Below are positions 51,483 to 51,914 of a stretch of DNA of 51,914 bases, in pieces. Source of the stretch: Thermoplasmatota archaeon. GTDB lineage: Archaea > Thermoplasmatota > Penumbrarchaeia > Penumbrarchaeales > Penumbrarchaeaceae. Each line of letters opens with the position of its first letter. Within the stretch, counting starts at the first letter, position 1. The notes beneath the pieces were generated by a model, which saw nothing but the letters and a program-made list of their open reading frames with translations, had not been told where the DNA came from and made no database searches. The translations under genes were made by a program, and so were the position numbers. The stretch spans positions 1-51,914 of the forward strand of contig JARVGK010000022.1 of NCBI GenBank assembly GCA_029762535.1, given 5' to 3'.

Positions 51483-51914
51483 ATGAACGATAGGGTCCGC
51501 GAGACGATACTCGTATCGGTTGCGGCAGTGCTGTTTCTGGCGACTTTCATGGCGATCGCATATTTCGACCGTTCCCACGGCGATGTGGGGACGGAATACG
51601 GAGTAGACCAGGTGGATGTGGCGATATCCGGATCCCAGGGCAAGATAACGGTTCCGGACCTGCCCGAGGACCTGATATTCATAGGCGCATCCCAGCCCGC
51701 GAGCATGGATCTCAGCGTGACAAATAACGATCCCGACAACGACATAGATACGATATACGTGACGATCCCCGGATCGACGATCACCGGGACCGGTTATGAG
51801 TGGTATGTGCCATCGGAGCCCCGGGATTGGAACATGAGCCTTCCCCAATCCGATGTGGCGATGTTCCAGGCGGTTACGGACTATCCCGGTCTGAACTACG
51901 GCGGTTCGGCCCAG
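51483..51914 (+). CDS. Exported protein, N-terminal part (3' truncated)
   Basis: 144 residues are seen before the window ends. A hydrophobic helix at about residues 10-27 (ILVSVAAVLFLATFMAIAYF) acts as signal anchor, followed by a beta-rich outer region with Asp/Asn-rich turns (TNNDPDNDIDTIYVTIPG), typical of archaeal surface proteins with Ig-like or CARDB-like domains. No enzymatic motif appears in the visible part. The start at 51483 follows a GGTGGAAAG SD. Confidence 0.75.
   Translation, partial: MNDRVRETILVSVAAVLFLATFMAIAYFDRSHGDVGTEYGVDQVDVAISGSQGKITVPDLPEDLIFIGASQPASMDLSVTNNDPDNDIDTIYVTIPGSTITGTGYEWYVPSEPRDWNMSLPQSDVAMFQAVTDYPGLNYGGSAQ

Overview
The window is archaeal, most likely a Thermoplasmatota-type euryarchaeon; sediment lineages with many secreted proteases such as MBG-D are one candidate, but I cannot place it further. 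Evidence: an archaeal replication factor C small subunit; TATA boxes about 25-30 nt upstream of several starts, some apparently leaderless; other genes with strong GGAGG/GGTGAT Shine-Dalgarno (SD) sites, several on TTG codons; and many signal-peptide or PKD/Ig-repeat surface proteins ending in a membrane helix plus an Arg-rich tail. No tRNA, rRNA, CRISPR array or insertion sequence was seen.

Layout. (1) 2-373: tail of a PKD-domain surface protein, then a 445-nt AT-rich promoter region. (2) 819-17261: two giant genes, a 3308-residue type I fatty acid/polyketide synthase (nitronate monooxygenase-like, KS, AT, second KS, four ACPs, KR, DH, built-in phosphopantetheinyl transferase) and a 2142-residue single-chain acetyl-CoA carboxylase of eukaryotic architecture (BC, BCCP, central region, CT). 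Together they look like a nearly self-sufficient malonyl-CoA and acyl-chain system, in a domain of life whose membrane lipids are normally isoprenoid ethers. This is the main discovery candidate. (3) 17438-29001: adenylate kinase, two HAD phosphatases, a DUF4350-like membrane protein, a GT4 glycosyltransferase, a P-type ATPase with altered ion-site motifs, a membrane protein, a sugar-nucleotide epimerase, RFC small subunit, RpiB and a winged-helix regulator.

(4) 29326-32737: a tight run of nine small genes (AbrB/Cdc48-N-like barrel, three related coiled-coil proteins of which one is membrane-anchored, double PRC-barrel, another membrane coiled coil, two zinc-binding proteins, a small membrane protein). 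I recognise no described system; its composition recalls archaeal division or envelope scaffolds. It is the second discovery candidate. (5) 32919-36159: aconitase-family dehydratase large and small subunits, a two-helix membrane protein and a PrsW-like protease. (6) 36249-42877: a gingipain-like C25 protease with nine Ig-like modules, and a bitopic surface protein.

(7) 42768-50199, minus strand: a 1039-residue surface protein, DUF4350 protein, MoxR ATPase, phosphohexomutase and a BadF/HgdC-type ATPase, nearly all with 4-nt overlaps or gaps. (8) 50269-51914: two small membrane proteins and the start of another exported protein behind a possibly structured leader. Base composition and codon choice look even across the window by eye, so the synthase/carboxylase pair does not look like a very recent arrival.
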